Assembly: GCF_000002075.1 (NCBI RefSeq)
Contig: NW_004798201.1
Location: 1-64,000 of the forward strand
Origin: Aplysia californica
Lineage: Eukaryota > Mollusca > Gastropoda > Aplysiida > Aplysiidae
Direction of reading: 5' to 3'
DNA: 64,000 nt
The notes under the pieces are model-generated. The model made no database searches. It saw only the letters and a program-made list of their open reading frames with translations, and had not been told where the DNA came from. Every line of letters starts with the position of its first letter. Position 1 is the first letter of the stretch. A program made the position numbers and the translations under genes. Positions 32,641 through 47,742 of this stretch are shown one piece after another.

Positions 32641-35600
32641 GGGGGGGTGTTGTAAGAGTTTTACGGCACTTGCAACACAATTAGGTCACATAAGTGCAGA
32701 AGATTAGAGGTGTTACAAGGGAGTAACAAGCACAAAAAAGAAGGAGGGGAGATAAATAAAGACGATAGATGTTTAATAGGAAAGGAGCAAAGCACACCAG
32801 AGCACCCGCCAACCACACACAAGTTGGTCTTGGTCGTTAATAATGGCAGTAGACGTTACAAATGTTAGGTACACTCCTGCATACACGCACAACAAGACAG
32901 GACATTCGTAAATATTGATATCTCACATGGTGGAACAACCCGCTCCGTAAAACTGTCCCCGTGGTTTTATGCACCCCGAATAATTTAGCAAAATTTGATC
33001 ATTTTTTTGTGTGCATAATTTCTGATTATTTTCCTTTATCATTCTATGTTAAAATTAACAGAATCGCATAATGTCAAAATTTTTCTGGAATAAAACGACG
33101 ATGACAGGTAAAACATCCCCCCCCCCCGCATTTCATTTGTAGTACTGTGTGTTCAGTAACCTCACTGCAGATGGTGAACACGACCTTAATGCCACAGGAG
33201 CATGTTACAGTTACATGTATCTCTGGAGTTTCACTTATTATCACAAAATGACCCCGTAACATCCTGTGATTCTCGCTTTCTCAACCTTATCCGTACGCCC
33301 TGGGATCATTTTGGACCCCCGCGGTTGGTTTCTTCACATTTTAGAATATTTTTAGTCCGACGATCTCTTTGAAACTTTCAGTATTTCTCAAAAAATCATT
33401 TTGACAGACAGCTACGCAAAGCGTACGGATTGGATTAACGAGTAAATTTCCTCTTTGGAAAGTGGTGGCACAGAGTTCCCCACGTCGTACGGATACGATA
33501 GTACAACACGATGTACGGATAGAGTTAAGGCATAATTGTACGTGTGAATGTGTTGACATCTATTAAGGACAGCCTTTCTCATCAATATATCAGTCATGTC
33601 TTTTTTTCAAGACCTAAATGAAATTTTAAAACACCAATCAAACTTTTTTGGTCAATTTTTTTAATTTTTAGAATTATCCAAGACCTACGAGAAATTCTTA
33701 AAATCCAATTACATTTATAAAAAAAACATTAAAAAAAAACAGGACAGCTTTTTTCATCAACATATAAGTTGACTTTCTACAATTTAAAAAAATAATAATT
33801 TATCCATGACTTATACTTTCCCCGTGGTATTATGCACCCCGCACAATTTTCATTGCAAAATTTGATCATTTTTTGCACAATTTCTGATTATTTTCCTTCA
33901 TCATTCTTTTTTAAAATGAACAGAATCGCACAATTTCACATTTTTGGGCTGTTTGGATAATTTCAGAATTTTTTTTCTTGCATAAAACGACGGGGACAGC
34001 TTATAAGAAATTATAGAAAATGTTTTTAGGTCATCCATAATCGTGTTATCGATAAAAATAGACGGTAACATAAATGATGATACTATAGGGGGGGGGGGGA
34101 GATGATGAGAAGGGGTGGGGGGAGGCAATTACAGCGAATTATAGGCGATTTCCAGGTTGAGAACCGTAGATATGGGGTACATAGAAGCGGAACCAATAAA
34201 TTGGCAAAAAGATATTGTTAATCCGAATACAGGAAAAAAAAGGGGCTAAAACAGCACCTGGACATGGATGGCTGGTGCCTCTATAAATAAATCATTGATG
34301 GTCAGGTTTTAGGTGGCTTCCCCCCCCCCCTAAAAAAATTCTAATTTTTTCATCGTTACCTCCAGTCGGGGTACTGATCGCTCTCATGGGAGACAAGCTG
34401 TTCTCGTCCGTCTCCTGAAAGAGAAAAAGGACCAGTAGGAAAAAATACAACTATAATATACTTTTTTAAAGAAGTGTTTTACGGCACTAGCAATACAATA
34501 AGGTCATATAAGTGCAGGAGATTAGAGGTGTTACAAGGGAGTAACAAATACAAAAAAAAAGAAGGAGGGGAGATAAAGACGATAGATGTTTGATACGAAA
34601 GAAGAAGCAGACCACGCCAGAGCACCCGTCAACCACCCGCCAACTATAATATACGCTAGGAAAGAAGCTGTTTCTGAACACAATCAAATCTGCGATTAAG
34701 TCCAAGACAATCACCTGTACAAACGACCACTTCCCACTCTCCCATTCATTGTTCATTGTTACAGGAAGCAACATCCCTGCACTCCGGACACGTCCATTGA
34801 TGCTCCGTTGCTCTCTCCAAAATGTTGCAGAGGGTCCTTCCACTGATTGTGCCAGTGCACATCTGGTTGAACGTTCTTCTGTTCTTTCCTGCAAGGATGC
34901 CAGATTTTCCGCTTCCTTTTTGTATTCCCCACTCTCCCACTGCATCTCTTTGGTATCATAAATAACACTGTCTCAGACATTCACCTGCCTAAGGTAATCA
35001 CTTTTCTCCCTCGACAATGGGTGGCTGTCTGACAATTTAGACGGAACAGGTGGGGAAAGGGAGGGTGGAGACTGATTCATCAATGTCACGCTCATAACTG
35101 TGCCTTATCTACAACAGGGAACTGCTGCTTTTTCTTTCCTGATCTTTTTTGACTGTATAGGTGCAATAATTTTGAAAGATTATCGTAAAAGACAGAGCCC
35201 GTTTCATGTAAATTCAGGAAGTAACATTTTAGCTAAAACTGAACATTTAAAAAAAAGGGTTAATCATCATCATCATCATTGCCTTTCTCACCCTGGATCA
35301 GGATATAGGCCACGAACAAACACTCTCCACCTTTCCCTATCCTGGGCTAGTCGCTTGATGTCACACCACATCTTCCCACTTTTCAGTACATCCATTTCCG
35401 TGAAAGGGTGAATAACATGAACAAATTATGATCACAAAGAACACACAGTAGATACTTCACAGGCGATGTGCAGTTCTAAAAATATCCATCTCTAATGGGG
35501 TTTTTTTCTAATACCTCAGTTGTGTTGCCTTTTGAGTGATCATCACTCTGATTTTGAGCTGTCCGTTTTCCTTTGGAATGACCTGCTCCCTGAAAATAAA

Positions 35601-36139
35601 GATGCACACATGTATTATATCATCAAGATCATAACCATTAAAAAAAAATTAGTAGAGGGTTTTACGGTGCTCGCAACTGCATAAGGCCATATGAGCGCCA
35701 AGGGGTGGGTGTCAACAGAGAAATCTTTACAGGGATTCTGGTCACACGAATACGAAAAGTAAAGAGAGATCGGACGAAGAATGGCAAATTGCACGAGCTA
35801 TTCTTGATTTCAATTTTTTTGCATGTTCGTGTTTTCTGTGCCCAGCTGTACTGTGTCTACATACCTTTCGGAAAGGCGAGGAAGGGCTGGAGCGCAACTG
35901 ATCCACGCGGCTCATCGCTTTCCTCGCTGCATTCACCAGACTGACAGACGCGCGCCTGCTGATAGATTGTTACAATGGAAACAAATCAAACACACACATC
36001 GAGAGAAGCTGGAGCAAACAACAAGTATGACGGTGAATCGTAGAGAGTGAGGGATAGCGAGCAATAATTCAATGAACTTATTTGTACCGTACCTGTAAGG
36101 CTAGAAAACACGCCACACTAACATGCAACAAATAAAAAT

Positions 36140-36174
<35 letters not shown>

Positions 36175-39100
36175 CAGTGTGAGATTCATTCACACAAAAG
36201 GATGGACAGACATTTGTAAAAATTGGTCACTAAATGTGTTAAAAATGTTCACTGATCTGAGGTAAATCTACATATTTTGCAATTCTATGACTTTTTATTA
36301 TTAATTACAGTGGAGTTGGTTTAAACCGAACACAGTTAATCCGAAAATACTGGTAAACCTAAAGAAAAGAAAATCCCCCTTTATTAGTAGAAGTTACACA
36401 GCGCTCGCAACTGCATAAGGTCATATGAGCGCCAGAAGATTAGAGCTGTTACAAAAGAGTAACAAACATAAAAAAGAAGAAGGGGAGATACGGATGATAG
36501 ATGTTTTGACAGGAAAGAAGAAACAAACCACACCAGAGCACCCATCAACCACCGACCCGTACCCTTTGCATAGCAGTCTGTCAAAATGATTTTTTGAGAA
36601 ATACTGAAAGTTTTAAAGCTATCTTCGCACAAGAAGTATTCTAAAATGTGAAGAATACAACCCCAGGGGTACAAAATGACCCAGGGCGTACGGATAGGGT
36701 TAAGGAGACGTACCTGGGTGATCCGGCGGCAGCCACAGGGGACGATCCGCCCGACGATCCAGCATCTGACAATGGCGGGCGTGGAGACGCCACCATCTGG
36801 ACATTTTGGTCCGCTGTGCTCTCCCGCAACGTGGGTCTCACAGCCGCCGCGGGCTGCCCCGCATCACCCATGACGGTGGTGGTTGTGGGCTGGTTGGCCT
36901 TGACAAGCGGGCTCGCCGGTCGACTGCTGGGTCGTGACCCCATGACTGGCGTGCTGGCTCCGCTCCTGACGACTGGGGTGTTGCTTCCACTTCTGATAAC
37001 TGGCGTGCCGGGACGAGATCCCTGTGGACCAACGAGTTACCGATAGAGAGAGGAACGGCTACTTTTGTCCAGCTTTTTTAAAGTTTTAGTAAGAGTGTTA
37101 CGGCACTTGCAGCACAACAAGGTCATATAAATGTTACAAGAGAGTAACAAACACAAAAAAGAAGGACGGGAGAAAAATTGTTCTGTATTGGTGTAATATT
37201 GTGTATGTATGTATATGTATTTATCTATGTATGTATTTCTAATTATGTATTTATGTACGTCTGTTTGCAGTTGTAATTAAAATTTTTCCACGCGGATCAA
37301 AAAAAAAAAAAAAAAAGTAATTTATAACACGGAAGAGATCTTAAGCCAAAACAGAAGATTCGGAAATTGGACTGTAACTAACGTGAAAAAATTCTGAATC
37401 ATCTCAAAACGACTTCACAAGACAGAGAGATTAGAAAAACAATTAGTTATATTTTAGTGAACCAAGAATCATTACCATAACAGCCATATTTCACCAGGAA
37501 CAGACCTGGACAATAAAGCCAATCACAACACAGAAAACAAATAGAAGGGGCAGACCTGACTAGAACATCATCTTAGTTTTAGTAAGTGTTTTACGGCACT
37601 TGCAACACAATAAGGACATACATATAAGTGCCGAAGATTAGAGGTGTTACAAGACGGTAACAAATAAAAAATAGAAGGAGGAGAGATAAGGACAACAGAT
37701 GTTTGATAGGAAAGAAGGAGCAAACCACACCAGAGCACCCGCCAACCACACACGAAACATCATCTTACCACCTCCCCGAGACAGGAAGCGAGGCCAACCC
37801 CACTGACACTACAGGAGAAGCTATACGGGCTGACAGATGAACTGAGCAGGACGGCCCAATTTATGACAGATACCAGACTTCAAGTGTGATGCGATTGAGA
37901 AGAAGAAGAATCATCTTACCACCTGCATTACAGCAACAAAAGCATACCTGTTTCCCACCCGCCGCTCTCTCGGCTTGCTGAGTCTCAAAGTTGCGGAGAT
38001 CAAACTCAATTTCTTCTGCCAGCTGTTTATCTGCGGCAAGAATATCTGAAGGAAAAGACGACGCGACGAGCAGTAAAACACACTGAACTGTCAGCCTTTG
38101 GGAAAGCAACACCAAGAAAAAAAAAAAGAGCAGTTGATGAGCCTGCTCTTACAAGCACCTGTCCAAAACAATCACCCGTACAAACAACCGTGTCCCACCT
38201 GGTGCACCTGTCCAAAACAATCACCCGTACAAACAACCATGTCCCACCACTTGGTGCACCTGTCCAAAACAATCACCCGTACAAACAACCATGTCCCACC
38301 TCCTGGTGCACCTGTCCAAAACAATCACCCGTACAAACAACCGTGTCCCACCTCCTGGTGCACCTGTCCAAAACAATCACCCGTACAAACAACCGTGTCC
38401 CACCTGTCCAAAACAATCACCCGTACAAACAACCACGTCCCACCTGGTGCACCTGTCCAAAACAATCACCCGTACAAACAACCGTGTCCCACCTGGTGCA
38501 CCTGTCCAAAACAATCACCCATACAAACAACCGTGTCCCACCACTTGGTGCACCTGTCCAAAAAAATCACCCGTACAAACAACCGTGTCCCACCACTTGG
38601 TGCACCTGTCCAAAACAATCACCCGTACAAACAACCATGTCCCACCACCTGGTGCACCTGTCCAAAACAATCACCCGTACAAACAACCGTGTCCCACCTG
38701 GTGCACCTGTCCAAAACAATCACCCGTACAAACAACCATGTCCCACCACTTGGTGCACCTGTCCAAAAAAATCACCCGTACGAACAACCGTGTCCCACCT
38801 GGTGCTTTTTCTATAATATTTAATATTACAATAACAATGCCCAAGAAGACTGCCTGTCTACTAAATAACTAAAACTGGTAAATAAAGGACACCATAAAAT
38901 GTGGATAATCTTAAACAGAAAGAGAAAGAGCAAATAGGACACTGCAAAATGTGGATAAACTAGATGAGAAAAGAAAAAAGAAAAAGAAAAGCAAATAAAG
39001 AGATATCTTCCTCGTCTTTTGATTCAATCGCCGCTTTTCCCTTTCAGCTTCTTAATCTTACAGATATATACGCACAATAAGTACCTACCACAGAGCTCGC

Positions 39101-42100
39101 TGTTCAGTATTTTGTACGTATAAAAAGGCTGCAATACAAAAATGTTACGTTCAAATCTATAAAACTGATCAAAAGTCATCAATCTGCCCTCCTACAACTG
39201 TATTTTACGCCCACCTATCAGGTTGCCATCAGCCAGTAATCGCCCTAGGCACCGACCTATTTCATATTCAGAAGAAACAAATATTAAAGCGCGTAGATCT
39301 TCATCAGATAGGGTAGTACCTAACCGTTTGTCTGCAGAATTAGTTTTACTACCAGAACATCACCTCCTCAGGACCGTAGCTCTGTCTGAAAAGTTAGATG
39401 AGAGAGTTATCTAGAAGGCAAACCCCCCCCCCCCCCAACTTTTTACCACCCAAATATTCACCACTCACCTTTGACTTCATTTTTGTAGTCCTTCATCAGC
39501 TCCCGCAGGTATCTCATCAAATCCTTCAGAAGGGGCGAACGTTTTTTCTCCAACTGATAAACACACACAAAACAGGATAGGTTTCTTCGTCAGTAATTAG
39601 AAATGTGCTCTATCTGACAACCCGCATAAAGGTAGGAGGCAACAGCTTTCCCATCTAAAAAAAAAAACCCCCCAAATTATTTGAACAAAATCAACCGAAC
39701 TGGAAAATTATTTGAACAAAATCAACCGAACTGGAAAATTATTTGAGCAAAAATCAACCGAACTGGAAAATTATTTGAGCAAAAATCAACCGAACTGGAA
39801 AATAATTTGAGCGAAATCAACCGAACTGGAAAATTATTTGAGAAAAAAATCAACCGAACTGGAAAATAATTTGAGCGAAATCAACCGAACTGGAAAATTA
39901 TTTGAGAAAAAATCAACCGAACTGGAAAATTATTTGAGCGAAATCAACCGAACTGGAAAATTATTTGAGCGAAATCAACCGAACTGGGAAATTATTTGAG
40001 CGAAATCAACCGAACTGGGAAATTATTTGAGCGAAATCAACCGAACTGGAATTCAAAATACAGTTGAACCTATTCTAAAAGCCACCTGTCCAAGACAGGA
40101 TGACTCCTGACACTTTGCTACACGAGGTGTTTAACTATTAAGTCCAGATTCAAACCACAAGCGCTCAAAAAACAACTTTAAAATCTGAGCGAACCTCGTC
40201 ATCCAACACAATGACAACAACAACAACAACAAAAAAAGATCTGTTAAACTCAGGGATGAAAACAGGTTTTGAAAAAAAATATACATTTATCGTTAATACA
40301 AGTCGAGATATTTGCGAAAGAAGGAGGTGGGGGTCACCTGTTTTCAGAGGTAAAATTAGTGAGAAAATGGCCGCCAAAGATTAGTTATTTCCTTAGCTTC
40401 AGAGTCTGTGGTAACTGAAAATTTACATTTTTGTGCCTTTAATCAACGCTTTTTAGAACAATCCACACAGAAATGAGTTCTTTAATGGGCATGAAAGGAG
40501 TCGAGTCAAAAAACAAAAATTTGATACAAACTCACAAACCTGCGGAAAAATGCAGGTTTCGTCACATTGATTATTTTGACGAGAGCCTGATTCCACCACG
40601 CTGCCTCACATTTCTTTGTAGGGTTTTGACAAAGGCCCATCACAATACACTGACAAAATTAGATTGCTTTAGCGTCAACATTAACAATGTGAAACAGTTT
40701 ATTTTGTCTCTCCTGTAAAATATTGAAATTTGAGTTAAAAAGGTTCCAACAGAGCACCAATGATAGATTTATGTACAGAAAAATTTTCAGTTTTTAGTTT
40801 TAGTAAGAGTTTTACGGCATTTGCAACACAATAAAGTCATATATAAGTGCCGAAGATTAGAGGTGTTACAAGAGAGTAACAAACAACAAAAAAGGAGGAG
40901 GGGAGAGAGAGAGAGAGACGATAGATTTTTTATTGGAAAGAAAGAGCAAACCACAATAGAGCACCCGCCAAACACCCACAGAAATTGTCAGAATATGTAT
41001 TTTTGACACACAGTTAACACATACCATGTGCTTGAGAGAAATGACCACTGGGACAATGTTCTCGATGACGTTGCGCCGGACCACCTGCGTGATGAGGACT
41101 TTCTTGGCCGTCGCAGTGACCATCTGTGCCATGTCCATCCCCTCTTCCCCGGCCTCTTCAACGCCTTTGCCTCTCAGCGTCGACAGTTTGATCTCCTGGG
41201 AAGACATTGCGCCATCAGTAGTGCTTTTCGAAGTTTAAAAGTAAGAGTACGTTTTAAGGCATTTGCAACACAAACAGGTCAAAAAGTGCCCACGATTAGA
41301 GATACTAGAGAGTAACACACAAAGGAAAGAAGGGGGGGGGGGGGGGGGGAGAGGGACATCAGAATGACAGATGTTTAATAGGAAAAGAGGTGCAAACTAC
41401 ATTAGAGCACCCATCTGCTTTCCACATCAGTAATCTTAGTAGTGCTTAGTACTATGAAAACCAGAGTAGCGCGTAATAAACCAGACCTGATTGGTACCAC
41501 GAACGGTCGAACCCAAAAACAAAGTTTGACGTGCTAACATTTGGAGCATAGTATAAAGGAAACTGATTATGATGCACATGAGTACATTAACCCTATCCGT
41601 ACATCGTGTTTTACTAACATATCCATACGACGTGGGGAACTCTGTGCCACCACTTTCCAAAGAGGAAATTTACTCGTTAATCCGATCCGTACGCTTTGCA
41701 TAGCAGTCTGTCAAAATGATTTTTTGAGAAATACTGAAAGTTTCAAAGAAATCTTCGTACTAGAAGTATTCTAAAATGTGAAGAATACAACCCCGCGGGT
41801 GCAAAATGACCCCAGGGCGTACAGATAGGGATAATTACAAGCCACACCTTACTCCATGAACAGCTAACATTTTCAGATCAATTCAAAGGATTACTGTACA
41901 GCTTCAAATTACCTAACAACAAACAAAAATTACATCAAGTGGGGCTGGTTTTGGTGTAGTACAATGTATATGTCAATGATAATATGTGGTACGGCTTTCA
42001 AATTCCCGACTATCAAATCCCACACAGTCCTAGGAAATTTGGAAGTTTTGCAAGCCTGTAGAAAGTCATCATAATTGCCTTTCTTACCCTGCACCAGGGT

Positions 42101-42411
42101 AGAGGCCACGGACAAACACCCTCCACTTTTCTCCCTGTGAAAGTAAGAGGGCTTAAAGTTAACTTGTTACAATCCATCCCCATAAGTTTAGACGTGGAGT
42201 AGAGACGAACGTACTTTGAGCTACGACTTACCTTGCAGCTAAGAATGGCCAACGCATCCTTTAACAACATTGCGCCGTCTTCATCAAAGGGAAGAATATT
42301 ATCGACAGTGGTCGACAAAATCTGCAAAACAATATTACATAAGAAACATAAAGATTCAGCACAAACACAGAAAGACCTTAATCCTGATACTGAACCTCAG
42401 CTGTGAAATTA

Positions 42412-42457
<46 letters not shown>

Positions 42458-44103
42458 CATTTATATAGCGCATATCCCCGCTCAACAGCAAGCTCTATGC
42501 GCTTTACACTATATTATTATTACCCCAGCAGACCATAGAACACTCCGAAACATTCCCAGCTTCCGCGGAAGCATACAGTGCAAGCTGCGGATTTCACGCG
42601 CTCAAACACTATCAAACTGACAAGATCTTTCTCTGTATATAGCCAGGTACCCATTCCCACCTGGGTGAAGTGAGGAAAATTGGTGCAAAGTGCCTTTCCC
42701 AAGGACACAACGTCGGGCCCCTGACGGGATTCGAACCCACGACCTTACGGTTGCAAGTCCGAGAGCCTAACCACTAGGCAACCGACGCCACCAAATATAT
42801 AAATAAATCTTACTTATCCTTACAAAACAAGCACAAGTTAAAGACAGGTTCCACAAATAAATACTCAGAGCGCCAGTGACAGGTTAATGTTCGGAGAAAT
42901 TACACAAATCGTCTGGCTCAAGGACACCTGCAAGCAAGAGTCCATGAATCTCATTGCTATTGTCACCTAACAACAAAAAGACGAGAACGTTACAAAATTT
43001 CCAAGACTCTTTACCTCTTTGTTAATCTTGTCGGTGATTTTGAACCTCTGCTCATCCGTCATGTGTTCCAGCATGAATGAGTACAGCTTGAGACGCCGAC
43101 TAACGCCCAAAGAGAGAGAGGAGAGAGAGAAGGAGGTAAAATTATGACAAGTTTGCATACACAGACAAGTATGCACATAGCAAAATAGGCAGCACATGGA
43201 AATCTTTTGGACATGTACCCCTTTCACTGAGTTTTAAATACAAGGAATTTACATGCATAACCCCCCCCCTCCCCCCACCGAAAATCTGTTTCTTATGTAT
43301 GTATGTATATAAGAAATATAAGAATATAAGAATAAATATAAGAAATTAAGTTTAAGTTCAGTATGACAATATCTATCAACCTTTTTATTCTCTCTCTCTT
43401 GACAAGTATTGGTCTAGCATGTCAAGAACAATCAACCTTGACAATTCTTTCTCCATTCCTCTTTCTCTCTTGAAGTCTACGACAAGCATTCCAGTAACAA
43501 TAAACATTTAACCCCCCCCTCTCATTCTCTCTCTCTCTCTCATTCTTTCTCTCTCTAACACACACACAAACACACATTATTCTCTGCTGAAACAAAAAAG
43601 GAGGTCAGTCTTTTACCCTGTATTGAGCTTCCCTGCCAAAGTAAACTTCTGCTTCTCTCTGTCCGTCTGTTTGAATTTGTTGTACACTTAAAAGGAAGAG
43701 AGGAAAAAAAGGCATGTAATGGACATGTAAACACAGAAACACGATATGTGAGGCAGCGTGGTGGAATCAGGCTCTCGTCAATTTTTGGGCCCATCGAGTT
43801 ATTGGTATCATCTTAAAGCTTGTTCACTTGGTTTTATTTGGATGAAAAAAAAATCCATTTATCTTTAATACAAGTTGAGGTATGTGCGAATGAAAGAGGT
43901 GGGGTCACCTGTTTTCAGAGGTAAAATTAGTGAGAAAATGGCCGCCAAAGATTAGTAATTTCCTTAGCTTAAGAGTCTGTGGTAACTGAAAATCAACATT
44001 TCTTGTGCCTTTATTCAACGTTTTTAAGAAAAATCCACACATAAATGAGTTTTTAATGGGCATGAAAGGTGTAGAGCCAAAATACAAAAATTTGATTAAA
44101 ATT

Positions 44104-44159
<56 letters not shown>

Positions 44160-47100
44160 TACATGTACATTAAAAAATCAGAACTTACTGACACACTTTA
44201 ACCAACAATTCCAACAGCACTATCTACTATTTCTGTAAACCCTCCTAAGTTACCTTGGTGAGAATGATAACTGTTGAAGTGGAAGATGCATTCAATGAAA
44301 GGATGGAAGAACATTCCGGGATGCTTGGGCAGGAGCAAATGAGCAAGACTGTACTCCGCTGAGGAAACAACAAAAAGGAAAACAGTCAAACCTGCTCTGA
44401 CAATCACCTGTTTAAGACAATCACCTGTTTAAGACAATCACTTCTCACCCCCCTGCATTTTTAAACATTACGATACCCCCCGGGCTGTGCCACTGACTGA
44501 AGTGCCTTTAGGCCATTCCCAAAGGGGGGACATATCTCGTTCAAGCATAGTAGAATTGTAAATGGGCTGACTCGTGTCACGCTCATAACTGTTTTTTCTT
44601 TCCTGATCTTTACTATTGTCACTTTCCTCTACTTCTTTTGTATGTTTGCCACTCCCTTGTGACCTGCTATTTTGACGTGCATTGATAGTCGAAGCAGACC
44701 ATGTGCTGTTAAAGCTAGAGAGGTGAGCAGTCGAAGTCTGATTCCCTGAAAAGACTTCTCTGTTGACACCCACCCCTTGGCACCCATATGACCTTATGCA
44801 GTTGCGAACGCCGTAAAACCCTCTACTATATATATATATATTTTAAAAAACCCATTACGATGACACTTTGTGAGACATCCACCGGGCCTCTTTTCTCCTC
44901 GACTTTGGTTAGCCGTCTAAGACAGTTCTGACAGTAGCATGTTCAGCTGTAATGTGTGTAAGCATTCCAACTCGCAGTTTAAGGTCATCAGCTGACAAAA
45001 AGAAATTTATTTTACCATCTATGAAACTTAAAAAAATGGGTGAAAGAGCATTTGAATACCAAAGCCCCAAGATCTGGAATGCTTTACCAAGTACGTTGAG
45101 AGAAATCAAATCTTTTGATTCATTCAAATGTCAGCCGAAGTCGTTTCTGTTTTTAAATTAATAAGATGAATATTTGGAATAATTTTCTTTAGTCAGAACA
45201 CAACGTTTCATGTTACTGTTGTACGTTGTACTGTATTGTAAAGCGCTCAGAGCCTGTGTACTTTATTCGGGGTTGAGCGCTATATAAACGTCATTTATTA
45301 TAATTAAATAAGCAAGTAAGTGCGAGGGTTTAACACCCCTATCTATACTATTCCTTTCTTTCTTCTCAACTTGTCAGGTCTGGAGCAGACATTGACAATC
45401 ATGGTAGTCCACTCTCTCCTGTTGTCGGTCTTCCTGGATCAACTTGGATTCCCCCCCCCCCTTGTGTTATTCATTGCAAAGTTGTTCAGGCCAAGCATGT
45501 ATTGTGTTTTGTTTTTAAAACATTTTTTTTTATAGTAGAGGGTTTTACGGCGCTCACAACTGCATACTGTCATATGAACGCCGAGGGGTGGATGTCAACA
45601 GAGAAGTCTTTACAGGGAATCAGACTTAGACTGCTCACCTCTCTAGCTTCAACAGCACAAGGTCTGTTTACTATCAAGACACCCTAAAATAGCAGGTCAC
45701 AAGGGAGTGACAAACATACAAAAGAAGTAGAGGAAAATGACCATAGTAAGGATTAGGAAAGAAAAAGCAGCAGTTCCCTGTTGCAGATCAGGCAGTTATG
45801 AGCATGACATGATGAATCAGCCCATTTACAATTCTACTGCGCTTGAACGAGAAATGTCCCCCCTTTGGGAATGGCCTAAAGACACTTCAGTCAGTGGCAC
45901 CGCCCTTGGGGGGGGGGGGGGGGGGGGTGGTGGTGATGTATTGTGTCTTGAACCAAAATTTTCACAGTGGATGAATGAAACACAAAGAGGTTACAAGGTA
46001 ACCAAGGTAACCAGTTTTAAAAAAAAGTTTTGTTTGAGTAAAGAGAAGTACAGAAACACAATAACAATCATCTAGTGCGGGAATAAAGCAAGATAAACAG
46101 ATAGAAACAAGAGAGGGAGTGGTGTCGGTGGCCTAGTGGTTAGGCGGCTCTCGGACTCGCAACCGTAAGGTCGTGGGTTCGAATCCCGTCAAGGGCCCGA
46201 CGTTGTGTCCTTGGGAAAGGCACTTTACACAAATTTTCCTCACTTCACCCAGGTGGGAATGGGTACCCGGCTAGACAGCGAAAGATCTTGTCAGTTTGTT
46301 AGTGTTTGAGCGCTTAATCAGCTGCTTGCATTGTATGCTTCCCGAGAAGCTGAGAATGTTTAGGAGTGTTCTATGGTCTGCTGGGGTAAAAAATAGTGTA
46401 AAGCGCATAGAGCCTGCTGTTGAGGCTATTTATTATTATTATTATTATTATTAAGGAAGGAAGGAAAGTAGGACCAACAGGCAGCACCCCAAAATCACCC
46501 ATAGTAGCATGTCTTAGACTACACAAATCATCGAGCTGGAGGAGCCTTCAACGAGAGAGAATGACGAAGGGCTAAAATATTCACTCTATTAGGTAAACGG
46601 CTTTTTGCAATCTTGACAAACTTTCAATTATTGGGACAGTGGTCCCCAAGTGAAGACAACGAGTCAAGATATCATGGTTTTTTTTTTACCAGCAATAGAT
46701 CAGGATAAAACCAACAATGAGAGAAAGTAGAGGAAGCAAACAATATCAGAACACCCACTAACCACCCATAAAAGCACAAATGACCATGAGCAACATACCT
46801 AAATTCCTGACTTCTTCAGAATCATCCAAAAGGGTGGCGATGTAGCGGAAAAAGAGAACCCCTTTCCACTTAACATACTCCTCCTGAAAAGAAAGCCAAT
46901 TACAACAATTATGAGTTTACACGATAATAAATAAATAATACCTACATTTATACAGTACATATCCACACTCTACAACATTCTTTGCGCACTTTACAAGTAT
47001 TATGATAATGATAAAACGATAATACAAGCCACATGAATCGAATTCAATAAAAACGGAAACCACATAGCGTATATCTTCTCCATTGATAAGATTTAAATAA

Positions 47101-47707
47101 GGTCACCTCACCTGTTCATAGACAGCTTAAACTAGACCAAAAAATCAAACACATAAAAATGGCTATGTAAATCTGTTTAGAGTGGGTTTATTATAAATCA
47201 TATCACGGAATACTAATGCACACTGTTTTGGAAACACTTGAAAACATCCAAAGGGTGACATGAGCCCTTGAGCAAGGCAATCTCACTTACACACTTTTTT
47301 TCTCTTTCAATACTCTTCTGGCAATTTTTAGACTGGTAGATACTTGTGAGATATAACGTCATGTGGGCCTGCCTGCGTGCACGCACGCTCGCGGGCGCGT
47401 GTGTGTGCGTGTGTGTATGCCTGTATGGTGTGAGTGTCAAACCTTACTTTCTCCACAATTTGTCGCTGTCATGGTCAGTATGTCTCTCTCCTACCTGCAG
47501 AAGTCTGGTAAGGACAATGAGGGTGTTCTTTCGCACCAGCGGAGACGGATCCTTCAAACAGGCAGCAATGTTGGTCATGTAGCGATCCACCAAGGTCGTG
47601 TATCTGTCGACGAGTGTTTCAAACCAATGACAAATCCAAGAAAATAATGAATCTAAAAAACAAACGTGTCAGTAGGATGCACTTGAATTAGTTTACTAGT
47701 AACTTCT

Positions 47708-47742
<35 letters not shown>

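Noticed and set aside
34487-34985. Frames with CPEC-like cysteines ([14 protein letters not shown])
   Set aside because: One pair of cysteines is not a RING or zinc finger. The sequence is a dispersed repeat also at 48155, joined to SINE.
38098-38872. Long open frames (up to 241 residues) in three frames
   Set aside because: They are translations of the 49-bp satellite. The same peptide cycles in every frame, and the region is an NCAPD3 intron.
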